From Talaromyces rugulosus (taxonomy: Eukaryota; Ascomycota; Eurotiomycetes; Eurotiales; Trichocomaceae), in the NCBI RefSeq assembly GCF_013368755.1, contig NC_049562.1, positions 3,720,001 to 3,784,000 of the forward strand: DNA of 64,000 nt, read 5' to 3'. Position 1 is the first letter of the stretch. Each line of letters starts with the position of its first letter. Under the pieces are notes generated by a model. The model was not told where the DNA came from, did no database searches, and worked only from the letters and a program-made list of their open reading frames with translations. This document shows positions 12,896 through 25,255 of this stretch, piece by piece. A program made the translations under genes and the position numbers.

Positions 12896-15307
12896 GTTGT
12901 TGGTGGTGGTGGTGGTGGTACGGCTGTGATCAAGGCCCGGCTGGGGCTGGTTTGAATGCAGATCGTCCGCCAGCTTGTAAAGAATTCTGCTGTCTCTTCT
13001 CTCAATTTTGTCAAAGTGTCTCTCTTTCTCTGCACAAGCTGAACGAACGTAGAGAAGGGTTGAGGTCAGATCAGTCGACCTTTTGGAGGTTTCCCTTCCT
13101 TGTCGAACGAATACTGACTCGGTCGCGGGGAGAGGCTCGAGAGAAGGCGGGAGAAGAACCAGACACGACGATGCGAACAGAGGATAACGAACGTGAGGCA
13201 GGACAAGTCGAGGAGGAAACAGGACGAGAGAAATAATAATGCACGGCTGAAGCGGGCGTCTGGACGAGGGTTGGGCTGGAGGGAAAGAGGGGGGGCGGGC
13301 GCCAGGCAGGGCAAGCCTGCACTCACACTGGGCGATAAGGCTCTGGGCCCCACGGAGACGTTTATTTCTCCACCCTGTTATTTGCTGCCTTGGTATTGTT
13401 GCTATTCAACAGTACAGTTGCATTTTTATGTTGATTTCATATTTGTAATATTTGACAACTATTTAAAAAAATATTTAAAATGCCTTTCTGCAGGGTCGGT
13501 CAATATTGGGAACCAGGACTCGGAGCACTGTGTCACGTGGGGTTCCCCCAGCAGTCAGACAGTCACAGCCCCAGGGTGCCAGGCTGACGAGGGCTGCATG
13601 CCAGTTGCAATTGGACAGTCGGTATTGATATTTTTATCAATTGTCCAAGAGATGCTGTAGTTATGAAAAAAAAAAATAGTCGAAGAATGCATGCATGAAA
13701 CGAAACGAAACGTCAAACACCACGAGAAATCACGTGATCGAGGTGAAACAACCACCAAACAAGACAAACAACGGGCTTTGGCTGTTTCACCTCGGCGGAA
13801 GGAGCGACCGAGACAGCATCTCTTAACAAGAGAACCTGTACTCTAACAAGAGACTTGTAAATATTTCTTGTCATTTGCTCATTCTTCTTGGGCACAATAT
13901 ACGGGTACTCTGTATACATAGAAGATAAATAAGGCTGTAACTTAAAGACTAAAACTACAATAGAGCTGTTCAATGCTACGTAGTATTATTAACAGTTAAA
14001 ATGCCGAACTCGAGCAGAACAAGAAATGTGCTAGATCTCGTCAGGGGAACTTGGAGCACGTTGAAATCACGACCCACCAGGCTTGCTTTATATCTATTAA
14101 ATAATAGTTCAGTTGCATTATTTCGCATTTGGACAAGAGATAGTCACAATGCGGACAGACTGGTTCAGGGGAGATTGAGAGTGCACTGCCCGGTGGGACT
14201 GCTCTATGCTAATATGCTAGGCCCTCCACTAGCCCTCCATCCAGGGCCCATAGGGGTACGTGTTGATTATTGACTCCCAAACATCCATTGTTGCTCTCTG
14301 ATGGCAACTTCTTTGTTGCGAATTTACCCTGTCTGTCCCAATATAACATCAGTCTCCAGCAACGTGCAACACAATGAAAGCAGCACGAGGCGCAGCGCCA
14401 CACCGCCGGGGGACCAGTCAGGCTGCTCTTGCCGTTATTGATTGATGATTGAACGGAAGGAGCGGGATGGCGGTGGGGCGCGCCCACGGAGTGTATTCGC
14501 TGCAGCCGCCGGCCTACCCCTGACTAACGGGGCCGAGCGGCCAATAGGGGCTGGAGGAGTGGGTCCTGGGTGGCTAGTGGCGGCCACAGTGACAATGTAT
14601 CATTGTGCTGATGTTTAGTGATTGTCTAGTCTCAAGTAACAGTTCCTGCAGACAACACTACAGAGTACTTTGTACTGTACCTCATATCGCGTATGTCGAG
14701 TTTTTTGTTTGAGCAGGAATATACTATTATATTATTATATCATATTTAAAAACAAGCGGTCAGTGGAGAGCCACAGGTGGCAATCCGCGCGCTAAAGGGG
14801 CCCTCCAGCCAATGACCGCGCAGCCTCGTTTCTGGGGTTGGGGGGGTGCCGCCGCGCTAAACCCGTCCGGGCGGCTAGATCGCAGCGCTAAGCGACGCGC
14901 TTGCCGGAACAGGCAATCAACACACTGCTCGTTATTAGAGCCCGGAGCGAATCAGCAGAGTAGCATCGGCTTATAGTAGTACTTGCGATAAGTAGTTGGT
15001 GACAAGGTGGGCCAGGTACCAGACGGCCCCCCCGCCCGGCGCTGAAACGATCAGCCAGGGCTCATTTCCCACCCAGGTACAAAGACTCCCCGTCGCCGGC
15101 TTTGTCGCCTGTTTCCTCCTTCTTCCTCCCTTCAACCCACCAGTTCAGACTTCTTAGCAAAAACAAAAAGCTCTTCGACTTCGGTCACCCACACTCTTTT
15201 ACCCAACTACCAACGCTCTTTCAGCACCTCCAAACCACCACCACCACCTCTTCTCGCCAACTTATTTTCTGTTTCTTCCACGAAACCCACACACTTTCCC
15301 AGTCAAA
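12896..15307. other. Long intergenic region between mkk2 and the GPI protein gene
   Basis: It holds the two divergent promoters and leaders. The mkk2 leader starts with a GGT/GTT repeat (12901-12918). The inverted motif acagagtactttgtactgt lies at 14660-14678, and a GTACTCTGTATAC element at 13905-13917. The last 200 nt before 15308 are strongly pyrimidine-rich (CT stretches), typical of highly expressed fungal genes. Open frames here are short, unsupported by splice sites and without family signatures. No tRNA found. Confidence 0.5.
15110..15307 (+). promoter_or_regulatory. Pyrimidine-rich core promoter/leader of the GPI protein gene
   Basis: A stretch dominated by C and T, with repeated CTTC, CCTCC and ACCACC blocks, runs up to the ATG at 15308, whose context is caaaATGc. 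CT-rich leaders mark strongly transcribed genes in filamentous fungi (established knowledge). The transcription start is not visible from sequence alone. Confidence 0.45.
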
Positions 15308-15937
15308 ATGCAGTTCTCTCTCGCTACCATTGCCCTCCTTGCTGGCGCTGCCGCCGCCCAGGTCACCGTGACCTCCGTTGACATCGAGACCATCACCTCG
15401 TGCGCTCCCACCGTCACCAACTGCCCAGCTCGTCAGACCTCGACTGCCCCGGCCCCGGCTCCTCCAGCTGTGACTCCTTCCGGACCTGCTGTTCCTCCTC
15501 CGGCCGTCACCTCGGTTGTGTCCCAGCCTGCTCCTCCGGCTCCCCCTGCTGGCAACACCAGCCCTGCTCCTTACCCCGTCGTCTCGTCGCCCCCGGCTCC
15601 TCAGGTCTCGGTCATCACCGTCACCACCTGCGTGCCTACCACCAGCCTGTCGACCATCACTCTCACTCCCACCCAGGCTCCCCCGGCTCCCCCTACCACC
15701 ATCGTCCCCGCCGTTCCCGCCGGCACTGGCACTGGTGTCCCCGTCCCTGGAACCGGCCCTACCACCACCGCGTAAGTTGTCTCTTGTTTCCTGCATATAT
15801 ATATATATATATATCGAGACGGCAAGCTAACATATCCCAGCCCTGGAACCCCCCAGTTCACCAACGCCGCCAACGGTGTTAGCGGTTCCTTCATGATGGC
15901 CGGTGCTGCCGCCGTCGCCGCCGTCTTCCTGGCTTAA
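15308..15937 (+). CDS. Pro/Thr-rich GPI-anchored cell wall protein
   Basis: Two exons (15308-15771, 15841-15937) encode 186 residues. Residues 1-18 (MQFSLATIALLAGAAAAQ) are a clear signal peptide. The mature part is low-complexity Pro/Ala/Thr/Ser/Val with two CxP-type cysteine spots (TSCAPTVTNCPA near residue 32, TTCVPTT near 105). The C-terminus NGVSGSFMMAGAAAVAAVFLA has a small-residue omega region and a hydrophobic tail, the signature of GPI attachment. The single 69-nt intron contains an (AT)10 repeat. It resembles small fungal wall proteins such as clock-controlled CCG-6-like proteins; that comparison is from memory. Likely location is the plasma membrane or cell wall; no enzymatic role is suggested. 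Codon use is strongly C-ending, consistent with high expression. Confidence 0.8.
15795..15814. repeat. (AT)10 microsatellite inside an intron
   Basis: Ten AT units in the intron of the GPI protein gene, between the 5' splice site at 15772 and the acceptor at 15840. Confidence 0.9.
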
Positions 15938-16810
15938 ATTTCCTTCACTTGTAACGATTGATACCCTCTAGGAGTTACTTCCCAGTAACTTCTAGAAAAA
16001 CAGTTATACAACTTGTCAATGTCCGGGGCCTTCGTGGGAAATTGTAGGTGGAGAAAATTAAGAGTTTTTTTATACGCAGGGGGAGGAGTTTGTTAGATCT
16101 TATGGCGCTCCAAGGACTCGAGCATCTCGATGAGTTCTGCAATTCTCTTATTTTTTGGTGTGACAATCTTAGCCACAAGCAACTTTTCGACTTATCCAAT
16201 ACCGTTCTTTGGTATTTTCTTTTTTTTTTCTTCTTTTTCTCAGGGAAGCTGTGTTACATACACACTTCTTTATCTTCGTCGTTTGTAAATTTAATCTTCG
16301 TGTGTGTGTTTTAGAGTAATGTTTACGTATGACCCATGTTCTTATTCTTGCTGTATTCCAAGTAAATTCTGTATCTATCAACAGTCAAAAAGCTACATAC
16401 ATTTCATGTGTAGTGTGTGGCTGAAGTTCGGTGTAGTTCGGTGTTGGCATTCCACACGTGCAGTGCCGCACGTGCCGAACGAATCGAAGCATTCCTGTGA
16501 TACCCGGGTAACCCTATCTCGATGAGCTTAATTGCGATAGCCACGAGGCACCCCCAATACAAGTCCTAATAAAAGCCAATTTAAAGCAAAGCCCGGGTTT
16601 TTTCAACGGCCATCTCTGGATCAAAGCCACTTTTTTTCAGTGTGCCGGGAGAAGTAAAGTTTTCACAAGTTCCCCCGCGCTGTGGCTGTCAGTAGCTAGC
16701 TATTCACTTCCTACTGTCTGCATGGGTGCCAGTCAATATGGGATAGCCCTTGTGAGTCTGTTTCCCGGCAGTTATGTGAGGTAAAAGAGAAAGAGAAGAA
16801 AAAAAATATA
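15938..16810. other. Convergent intergenic region, GPI gene / membrane protein
   Basis: Contains the 3' UTRs of both flanking genes. A short inverted repeat (agttacttcccagtaact, 15973-15990) follows the GPI gene stop. T-rich runs lie at 16217-16240. A paired CACGTG-like segment (cacacgtgcagtgccgcacgtgc) lies near 16452-16474. No coding signal. Confidence 0.45.
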
Positions 16811-17971
16811 TCACCCCGGGTGGTCGTTGTAGGTATGACTGTCGTGGCTCTGAAAACGTCCTGACATCTCAAAATCAATCGCCTCGAGGCCACGCACGGG
16901 CTCGATGCGGTTCGTCTGCGTTTCGCCACTCCACGACTCGGATGTCGAAGAATGCCGCGGCTGCTGTTCCGGGTCTGGAGTCACCGGGGGCGCAGAGTGC
17001 TCAAACATGGCAATCGAGACGTCGTCGTGGTTCATAAACGGGGACTGAAAGGAGGATCCTCGAGGATGAGGATGATGATGAGGCGGCGGACTCGCATGGG
17101 TAACGTCCGACGTGACGCGAGTGGCATCCACAAAATCCGGAAAAGCATCGCCGGCGTTGCCCTGGATCGAGACCTCTGGTTTCCAGCCGTGCGTTTTCAC
17201 AAGGTGCACCAGTTTACCCAACACGGCAAACTCGAGTTTCAGTTTGATGCTGTAGATGGCGCCCTTGAGGGTGGTTTCGACCATGTACAAATTCATGTAC
17301 TCGACGACAAGCAAACCGACGTCCATTGTGATAATCACTAGATTGATGCAAAGCAGCTGGTACATGATCTTGCGACTGCCGTGTTCCGGGTTTGCCTTGA
17401 GCAGGCCGACAGCTTCATAAATATAAATGCCCGAGAGGATAAACTCTTGCAGACAAAACCCGGTCATCTGGATCTTTTCCATCACGTTGTACCCCGCCAC
17501 AAAGGTGTCTCGTGGGCTGCCGAAATTCGATCCATAGGTCAAGACGGTAGTCGGAATGTGCAGCGCGATCGCATTGACGATAATCATGCACAGCACGGGT
17601 CGCAGAATCTTGGGGTTGCGGTTCAGCAGATGCAGCCGAGAATACAGCACCATAGACTGGCCCGTCACCATGGCATACCAGCCCACCGTCAAAAAGGTGA
17701 CGGACAGCCAAGTCGCCGAGGTGAGCTGGAAAAACTTCATCAAAAACCCAATCGAGTAAGGTATCACGCCGACGGCGGAAGAGATGAGCAGGCTCCAAAA
17801 ATAGAGTCCGTTGTAGCGCTGAAAGGTCACAAAGACAAGCACGAGCAGCTCGATGGCGTTGTACCAGGCCACGCCGGTAAACGTGGCTATGGTGATTTCG
17901 AGGCCCAAGTCGTTGCCTGTGTAACCGCCGGTGATGCCATCGCTGGGGGTAGAGCTGACGGTCGACGCCAT
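16811..17971 (-). CDS. Multi-spanning membrane protein, DUF7703-like
   Basis: Single exon, 386 residues, ATG at 17971. Residues about 25-255 hold roughly seven hydrophobic segments in the spacing of a 7-TM protein, beginning with the helix around WYNAIELLVLVFVTF. The tail (about 260-386) is hydrophilic, His/Pro/Ser-rich and probably cytoplasmic. The core looks like the uncharacterised fungal integral-membrane family listed as DUF7703; this is recognition from pattern, not a search. Ligand and function are unknown; receptor-like topology is suggestive only. A 239-aa open frame on the opposite strand is a codon-bias shadow. The gene has no intron and ends shortly before a gene on the opposite strand. 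Confidence 0.72.
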   Translation of the reverse strand: MASTVSSTPSDGITGGYTGNDLGLEITIATFTGVAWYNAIELLVLVFVTFQRYNGLYFWSLLISSAVGVIPYSIGFLMKFFQLTSATWLSVTFLTVGWYAMVTGQSMVLYSRLHLLNRNPKILRPVLCMIIVNAIALHIPTTVLTYGSNFGSPRDTFVAGYNVMEKIQMTGFCLQEFILSGIYIYEAVGLLKANPEHGSRKIMYQLLCINLVIITMDVGLLVVEYMNLYMVETTLKGAIYSIKLKLEFAVLGKLVHLVKTHGWKPEVSIQGNAGDAFPDFVDATRVTSDVTHASPPPHHHPHPRGSSFQSPFMNHDDVSIAMFEHSAPPVTPDPEQQPRHSSTSESWSGETQTNRIEPVRGLEAIDFEMSGRFQSHDSHTYNDHPG

Positions 17972-18899
17972 GCTGGAGACAGAGGCGCGATGCCGGCAAA
18001 AGACATGGCTGCCGGCCAGTACAGAGCCGGGGAAGTAAAAATATTCTGCAAGGGTCAGGCCAGGGGGGGGATTCTCGAAGCAGTTCGTGTCGAGCAGTAA
18101 GTAGTATATGTACTAGGATTCGATCGAGTCCGGGGGAGGCGGCGCCCCCAGACCGAAATCCGAGTCAGTTCCCCCGACCCGACCCATGCAGAGTCAGACC
18201 CAAGAAAAAAGAGAGAAAAACACGCGCTGGCCCCCCCACATGGGAAAACGAGGCTGTGGATAACCTGGTGGATAACATGGCTGGACAAGGCTGTTGGTTG
18301 ACCGCGAGATCTGGCGGCGGAACCGAGCGTCGGCGATGAGAAAGAACGGTCTGGCGGTGACATCATTAGCGTGGCTCGCTCCCATGCGCCCGGAACATAT
18401 TACATAAGGCAGCAAGTAACCAAGGTAGCAATGAAAGACACTTTGTACTTTGCATGCAAGTCACTAATTACTAGTAATTAGTTGCGCCCGGCATCGCGCT
18501 TAGCTAGGCTGCTGACTCCTGCGAGGCGGTCATTGGCGGTGGTGTAGGGTAAGTCAGCGACACTACAATTCATCACTTGTTCTGTCCTTGCGGGGTCGCA
18601 AACTCTATACGCTGCCGACTGAATCCTGCCAAACAAAAAGTGAAAGAAACAGAGAAAGTGTAAAGTGTGAAAAAAACGCCACCAAATCCTATTCAATAGA
18701 AAATAATAATAATAATAATAATTGATGTACCGCTGTTGTATGTAAAGAGAAACAAAACGCCCAGACCTCGTGGGGATGTCACCCACCATCATAAAATACT
18801 CCCATTAACCAAAGAAAGAAAAAATTTTAATTTTAATTCTTATAGTTTTTTTTTCTCTTTTTCCTTCCTTTCTTTCTTTGGTAACCATTGACTTCTCTT
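17972..18899. other. Intergenic region between membrane protein and MED10
   Basis: Promoter and leader of the membrane protein gene on the left and the MED10 3' flank on the right. It contains a TTTGTACTTT element (18442-18451), an AAT trinucleotide run (18702-18720) and T/C-rich tracts at 18846-18880. No coding signal. Confidence 0.45.
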
Positions 18900-19477
18900 T
18901 CAATTATTGTTCCCATTCGTCGTATTCGTCGCCGCCGTCGCAGCGACAACCCGGTCCACCTCGCCCCGACATTCCGGCATCGCGCTCCTCATCTCACGCG
19001 CCAGCACATCTCGAAAACTAGAAAAGGCATCTTGTTTGCCCTTGAGATCCTGGTTTCCGCGCTGCACCAGCTCGACAAACTCTCGCGTGTAGATATCTGG
19101 ATTGCGCGCTGCGTCGACATAGTCGATGATTTCGGGTGGCAGTCGTACGTTTGCGATGGGGGGGTCGTTTGATTTTTTTGTTGTTGAAGGAAAATTGGCT
19201 TCTTCGGCGAGAACCGAGGGGTCTGTTGCTGCTGTCTTTGTGTCTTTGGAGAGTGTTGATAAGGAGAGAGTGAGGGTTTTTCTAAAAAAAAGAAAAATGA
19301 TGTCCAGGTCAGTTAGTCTTGATGACTTGGGGAGGTGCCATCCACGTACATTTTGCGGACGAGCTCGGTCTGCGATTCTGCGCCTAGGTATCCATGCACG
19401 GCAGACTGGATCTCGAATAGTTGCTGAATCACGTCTTTCAACTCACTGTCAACAGTGCTCAGCGTTACAGGCGCCAT
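18900..19477 (-). CDS. med10: Mediator complex subunit 10 (Med10/Nut2)
   Basis: Middle-module subunit of Mediator, bridging activators and RNA polymerase II in the nucleus. Two exons (19477-19350, 19281-18900) encode 169 residues; the 68-nt intron ends in a T-rich tract and restores the frame. N-terminal signature: LKDVIQQLFEIQSAVHGYLG, followed by the Med10 core LPPEIIDYVDAARNPDIYTR and a helix with FVELVQRGNQDLKGKQ. A Thr/Ser-rich insert (about residues 55-80) separates the two blocks. The C-terminus is a short Ala/Thr/Asn run. Length and motif order agree with fungal Med10. No start ambiguity: the ATG at 19477 immediately precedes the conserved N-terminus. Confidence 0.92.
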
Positions 19478-20001
19478 GGTCGGGACGAGAAACGAGAAAC
19501 GAAAAACTGACGATGCCCGCAGCGCCAGTCATTCGAATATGAGCTGTCAAGTCGTAGAGCAGCCGTATATATAACGAAGATTGTTCATGTGCGCATGATA
19601 GTCTGCAGGTTCAATGTTGTTTCTGCTGGCTGCACATGTGGTGGTGGTCTTGACGATAAGCTGGACGATAACATTTCAATGCTGTCTCGGGTTGCGCCGC
19701 TAACCGGATATGGACTAGTTCCATATCCCATTGTGTATACAAGATAATGTCTTCTAGACAGTGGACACTGGAGAAATAATACTAATACAGTTGCTACTCA
19801 TTTCAAACAGCTCTAGAACTCATCTATGTAACTGACGGTATCTCACCAACACAACCCCTCATCACAACTACAGCCAGCCAGTAGCCGTCCAGATAACAAA
19901 ATATATGCGTAGAATAGAAACCAGTCACTGCAAGTATATATAGATAGATATATGCACGAGTCCCCAAGATCGCCAAAAGGAAATAAAAAAGGATGATAAA
20001 T
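19478..20001. other. Intergenic region, MED10 promoter and Ark1-type kinase 3' flank
   Basis: Upstream region of MED10 and downstream region of the kinase gene. A tata-rich segment and a tagatagatata repeat (19935-19951) are visible. No coding signal. Confidence 0.45.
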
Positions 20002-23000
20002 TTAAACTTCTCGCGTTCGAATCGACGACAGCTTGGGCACGTCAATCTCCGTTTCAACAAGCTCCAAGCCCGAGAGACTTGGATATCTCCGACTAAAATT
20101 CGTCTCCCAGTCCTCGCCGCCTGCCGATTCACTAGGTAAAGTAGGCGCACGTTCAGAAGTCGGCGTGTTGCCTGTTGGCCCCGTGCGAAGGTTCTTCGGC
20201 TTGGGTGGTGCCATCGGCCGTTGCTGCGGACCGCGTGACGATGGCGACACTCCCTCGCTGGGTGCTTGAGGTTGTACAAATCCACCACCACCGCCCTGAC
20301 TGCCAATTACCAGTCTGGTGTCCTTTGGAGGAGGTTTGGGTCTGGTGGGGAGGCGTGGCACATATTCTCTGTTTTCCGCCTCTGGTGTCTGCCCAGTCTC
20401 GCCTGACTCGGACTCGGTGTACTTGCCATAACCAGACGCTGTCTTTGGCGCCGATTTAGTGTTGTCCTGAAGCAACGACTGTACTTTGTTTTGAATGGCA
20501 GCTGCCTTGACTCCATCCCGGCCCCCTGCTCCATTTCGTCCAGACACACGGAGTCGATACTCAGCTGCCGCATTAGCGACTCGTTTCTCCTCCTGAGAAA
20601 GTCGCCGTCTTTCCATCTCTCGCCTCATTTCTGGCGAAATGTCTGTATACCCGGAATCAATATGCCCATCGTCACTTCGGTCTGTCGCCTCGGAGCCATC
20701 GATAGGAGGCAGGCGTCTCTCTACTTCATTTGGAGACGGGGTGCGACTCTTGTCTGACGTATTCTGTTCGAACCGGCGGAAAGCCTCCCCGAATCGGCCA
20801 GAAAGAAGCCCTCTTCCAGAGACAGCCAACGACGACAGGCTGGACCGCTTGGCATGTTTCATCGAGCCACTGCTGAGTCGCTTTTCCTTTTTGCGAGCAA
20901 GCTCTTCCTCCTCACGCGCGCGAAGATAGTCAACGTCAGAGCCGATGTTGGGGCGTTCGGTACTCCAGTCTCCATCTGTTCGTGCATGTTGGAGGGGTTC
21001 TCCATCTTCATATTGATCCTGTGGTGCACTCGTAAATCCCTTGTCTCCGAGAGAGTCGCCCCCACCGGCAATATGAATACTGGAAGGTCGAGAACGCGAG
21101 TTCGCTGACTTGGGGCGAAGATACGCTTCATCAAGGTCTCGTAGTGAAGGTCGTGAAGAAGCCTCCATTGAGGGCCGAGCAGAGCTAGTAGAGACCTGAG
21201 GAATCCTTTCAGACGAAGGCTTGGGCTTGGGTTCCACTCTGTCAATTGTTGTCGTCTGCGAGGGAACGCTACCTGACATTCGATTTCTCTCAGGCCACGA
21301 CTGACTAGGCTGTCGTCGCTCATTGGAAGACTGTGGAAATCTGTAGATCGGACGGTTCGAAGAGGACCGGCTTTCTACGTTTGGTGAAGGCGACACTTCT
21401 GTCATAGTACCGGTGGATTTCATTTGCGGCTTTCGAGCGTCGGCGTCTTGCAGTTGTTGTGGTTGTTGCAACTGGCCACGATCCGGCTCACCCCTAAGAC
21501 TCGGCGACTCCTTCTGCTTCTTGTCCACAGAGGGTGCGCGCACTGGTTTTTGTTGACTTTCGGTGACTTCTTTCTTGGGCAACAGAGCAGGAGAAGCCGG
21601 TTTGACAAAGGCATCATCTGCCAATGCATTGGTGACTCTTTGAGAGAGCTCTACCGGTTCAGGCTTTGCCTCGCCCCCGGCTGAAGGCTCAAAGTCAAAC
21701 TTGCCTCCCTTCTCGTGCAACAAAGAGAATTGATCAAGTGTGGGGAACCGGTTTGAGAGTTCGTCGGCACTCTCACCCTTGGATTTCCCGCCGTCCAGCA
21801 CAGCGAACGGATCATTAGAAGGCGTGCCCCGATACGGCGAGGGGCTTGGGTGAGCAGAGTTTTGTTGGGATGCCGACTTGGTTGGGCGACCGCGACGCAT
21901 TGGTGCGATTTCAGGAATAATTTTCGTCTCTTGCATGGGAGGGGAGAAAACAGCACCGACTCTGGGTGTCTCGGAGGAGGAAGGAGGGAGCTCTTGCTGG
22001 CGGCGAGCTTCAGACTGTGTTCGCTGCGCATAGATCTGCAGATATCAATTAGTATCGTACAGCAGTTTAAAAAGAAAAAGTATTCCATACATCTCGGATA
22101 GGAACATCCTTTCCTTGTATGCTGCAAGCTTCTTTCAGCGCTTCATAAATTGTGGGCCGTCGTTGGGGATTCTCTTGGAGCATTGAGCCTAGGTGTGTTA
22201 GTGTTGAAAAGGGAGGTCGACGGGGGATGCACTTACTAATGAGTCTCTTAAGTCGGTCAGAAAATGTGGGATATGAGGGAAATTTATAGCTGGCGTTGAG
22301 AATGGCCATCTGGCCAACCTCTTCGAATGGGGTGGTATAGTAGCAGAGCTTGTATAATAAGACACCCAATGCCCAAATATCACTTTTCTCGTCGATGGGC
22401 TGCTTTCGATAAACGTCAATCATTTCAGGGCTTCGGTACTGCATAGTGGTGTGTCTTTGGATGTCATCCTCGATGAGACGACCCTCTGCGCCGGACGTGG
22501 CTGCTGGGCGCGGAGGAGCGGTCGAGCCAAAATCACAGAGTTTGTAGACCGGGTTCTTGCCGGTCAGCGATATGAGCACATTCTCAACTTTGAGATCTCG
22601 GTGCAGCAGCGGAGGCTTCAAGTAGTGCATGCAGGCAACGCCCTCGGCCACGTCGGAAAAGACCTTGATAATCTCGGGTTCGGTCAGACGGTGCTGCAGC
22701 CTGGTGTTCATAAAGTCGATCAGACCACCGCCTTGGCAATTCTCCATGAGCAAAAACACCTCGTAGCCGCCACCCTTGAGCTGGGAGGCATGCGAGTCCA
22801 TGTATTTCACAATGTGGCGGTGGCCCTTGAGCTTCTTCATCGTCTCAACCTCGGTCCGCATGCCGGCCAGGGCGGTTTTGTCAGGAACCGCCACTCTCTT
22901 GAGCACGGCGGTCTCGGCGCCATCGATGGGCTGGGGCAGTTTAACGACATAGACGTGTGCAAAGCCGCCCTCGGACAGGTATTTCTCGATCACGACGCGG

Positions 23001-23134
23001 TGGTTGCCTACTTGCACTTTGGTGCCTGGCACGAAGGTGCCAGCTGGCGCAGAAGAGCCCATTGAAACGGCCGCGTTGAAGGAGGCCGCATGGTGATGCT
23101 GGTGAGCCTGTGGTTGGGTATTGTAAGATGCCAT
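20002..23134 (-). CDS. ark1: Ark1/Prk1 (NAK) family serine/threonine kinase, actin-patch regulator
   Basis: Ark1/Prk1/Akl1 kinases phosphorylate endocytic coat and actin-patch proteins at the cell cortex. Three exons (23134-22237, 22188-22091, 22035-20002) encode 1,009 residues. Kinase domain about 45-330: Gly-loop LSEGGFAHVYVVKLPQP, catalytic loop LLHRDLKVENVLIS, DFGST, and a C-lobe ending in LQENPQRRPTIYEALKEAC. These are NAK-family features. Introns 1 and 2 fall in the C-lobe and just after IRD, before IYAQRTQSEARRQQ. The remaining 675 residues are disordered, with Pro-rich tracts (PTRPKPPPKD, PMAPPKPKN) that could bind SH3 domains. An in-frame ATG 11 codons upstream (23167) is possible; 23134 is preferred because its N-terminus leads directly into the family sequence. 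The paralogue cannot be settled without a tree. Confidence 0.88.
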
Positions 23135-25255
23135 GCTGTGGGGTTTTGGTTGATTTGATGCCCTCAACCGGGGGCGTGGAGTCGTCGCAGCGTTCGGGGG
23201 TTATCGTAGCAGCATAGGTTGAGCGAGGACAAAGTCGGATCGGACGCCGAAAAAAGGAAGGCCGTGTGGGTTAGTCCTTGCAGTTCAAAGAAAAGAAGAG
23301 AAAAGAAGAAGGATATGCAATTTAGCAGTGTAGAGAGCCGTGTGCAGCAGGAAATTGACCACGTCCGCGGGCACGGCGGACAACAGCTCGAGGTGTGATC
23401 GTGGTGGTCTCTGATCGATGTTCGTGATGTCGGGTCCGGCCAATCACCGCGGCCTTGGCGCCAGGCCGCAACCAACTGAGCAGACCTGCTGCTATTTAAT
23501 TAATAATAATTTCAGTAGAAATATTTAGTTAGTGTTGAGCTCCTGATGTGCCTGTCCTGTATCAGCTGTGCCTTTCTGTGCCTGACTGTCTGTGGCATGT
23601 GGTGTAGGTCATGTGACTCGGGTCACATGTTTTATCTGGTGACAGTCTATAGACTGACAGTGTCAAGTTGAGCTATGCATTCTTTGGATAAAATAGTTTT
23701 CTATTTAGTATGTTTACTTGAGTATAGTAGATATATATGTGTATATAATACTTGGATTTGAGGTCAAGTCTACGTATGTATGCCGAGGTGGACTATTTTT
23801 ATATATTTACAGTGTAACGAAGACAAAAGCAGAACCACCAATGCAACATTTGAACATTAAAATGAGAACCTCGACATCAAACTACATATGCAAGAAACGG
23901 TCAGGCAAACTCTTTTCTAGCCAAATCAACAACAGCACGTAGTTACGCAACACCAGAAAGAAAGACAGCTGCATGATTGGCTTGGCGCACCGCGGCGCGG
24001 GCCGGTCGTTCTCGTTGTCCGGGGGATGCGTTTAGTCCTATTTTCTCTCCAGATGTTCTTCCAACTTGCCAAGTTCCCAACTGTTTGGCACTTGGCCAAC
24101 TAGTCAGGTATTAGTGGTGCCTAGTCGTGTTAGTAGGGGAGAAAAAAAAAAGCAAAACGATGGGCACAGTTCGTCCACAGTTTGCCAACGCAGTGCTGCG
24201 CTGCTCCACCGCTGGCTCTGGAATAATCTGCCTGCATATGCACTCGGGCACAGATGTCACAGAGATCACAGATGCCACGCCCAGCCAGGTGCTGATTTGC
24301 CTGGCATTATTTATGAATGGTAATTATGAATGCCTAGAGAGCAGCAAATAATAAGCTGGTAATAGCAGGGTGGAGCAGCCAACGGCCCGCTGACTGGGCC
24401 GGCGCAAAAGAGGAAAATCAAAACAAACAGCAGAAAAAAAAAGGCCACGTCGGCGGTGATGTGTCGTGTCGTGTCTCTATTGTTATTGCTGTTGTTATGA
24501 TAATTATTATTATAACGGCATGCCCATTCTAATTCATCGTTGATGCGGGAGAGACAAGGATCTATATTATTTGCAGAACAATAGTATTGTTCTGGATATT
24601 AATAATAGTACTTAATAGGCTCCACCGGCAGTGACAGTTTGGGCGTGCTGCACGATCAGACTAGTAAAATAGAGTCCAAACGTGTGTCACACGCAAAACC
24701 CTTTTTTCTCTCTTCCTTCTCTCCCTCCTCCCCTTCATTCCTCTTCATCTTAAACCAGTCTCCACCGCTCACTGACCACCTCCTCTGTGGTCTCTTCTCA
24801 CGCCCAATCCAAAGTACGCATCCCATACACACGCATTCCAGCAGACACAACATCCATCCAGTGCGGTTACACTAACATACTCTAATTAGATACTCAACAT
24901 TCCATCTTCTGCCACCTTTTTTTTTTTTGACATCTCCGTCCCAAGGCCTGGACCCGACGAAGCGCGACTGTAATCTTGATCGCATCGCATTCTTCTGGAA
25001 ATCGACAGCATCCAGCACTGACGGGCCACCCGCCCCAGTGCCGACTCATGCCGCTGTGAACATGAAGCCAACACTCTCCATCTTTTGCTCCCAGAACTCG
25101 CAGCCCGGTCAGACTCGATAAGCTCGGTCTCGCGGAGGTGAACTTGATAATAGGATTGGAGAGAGGAAGAAGATAAGGGGAAGAATTTGAAGAGTGACGG
25201 AAAAAAAAAAAAAAAAAACAACCATTATATTGATTGATATATATATATATCCATC
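23135..25255. other. Divergent intergenic region of 2.1 kb
   Basis: Promoters of the kinase gene (left) and the charged-helix membrane protein (right). AT-rich around 23500-23800 and 24490-24620. CT-rich tracts occur at 24700-24760. An A18 run ends at 25218, followed by a TATATATATAT stretch (25236-25249) just before the ATG at 25256. Short open frames have no family signature. I see no RNA gene. Confidence 0.45.

Noticed and set aside
15221..15796. 191-codon Gly/Arg/Ser-rich frame on the minus strand
   Set aside because: Antisense of the Pro/Thr-rich GPI protein; composition artefact.
17381..18100. 239-codon frame opposite the seven-helix membrane protein
   Set aside because: Antisense to a clear membrane protein; composition follows codon bias and no domain is recognisable.
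20002..20060. gcgttcgaatcg, resembling a tRNA box B
   Set aside because: It is the end of the kinase coding exon; no box A or cloverleaf could be formed around it.
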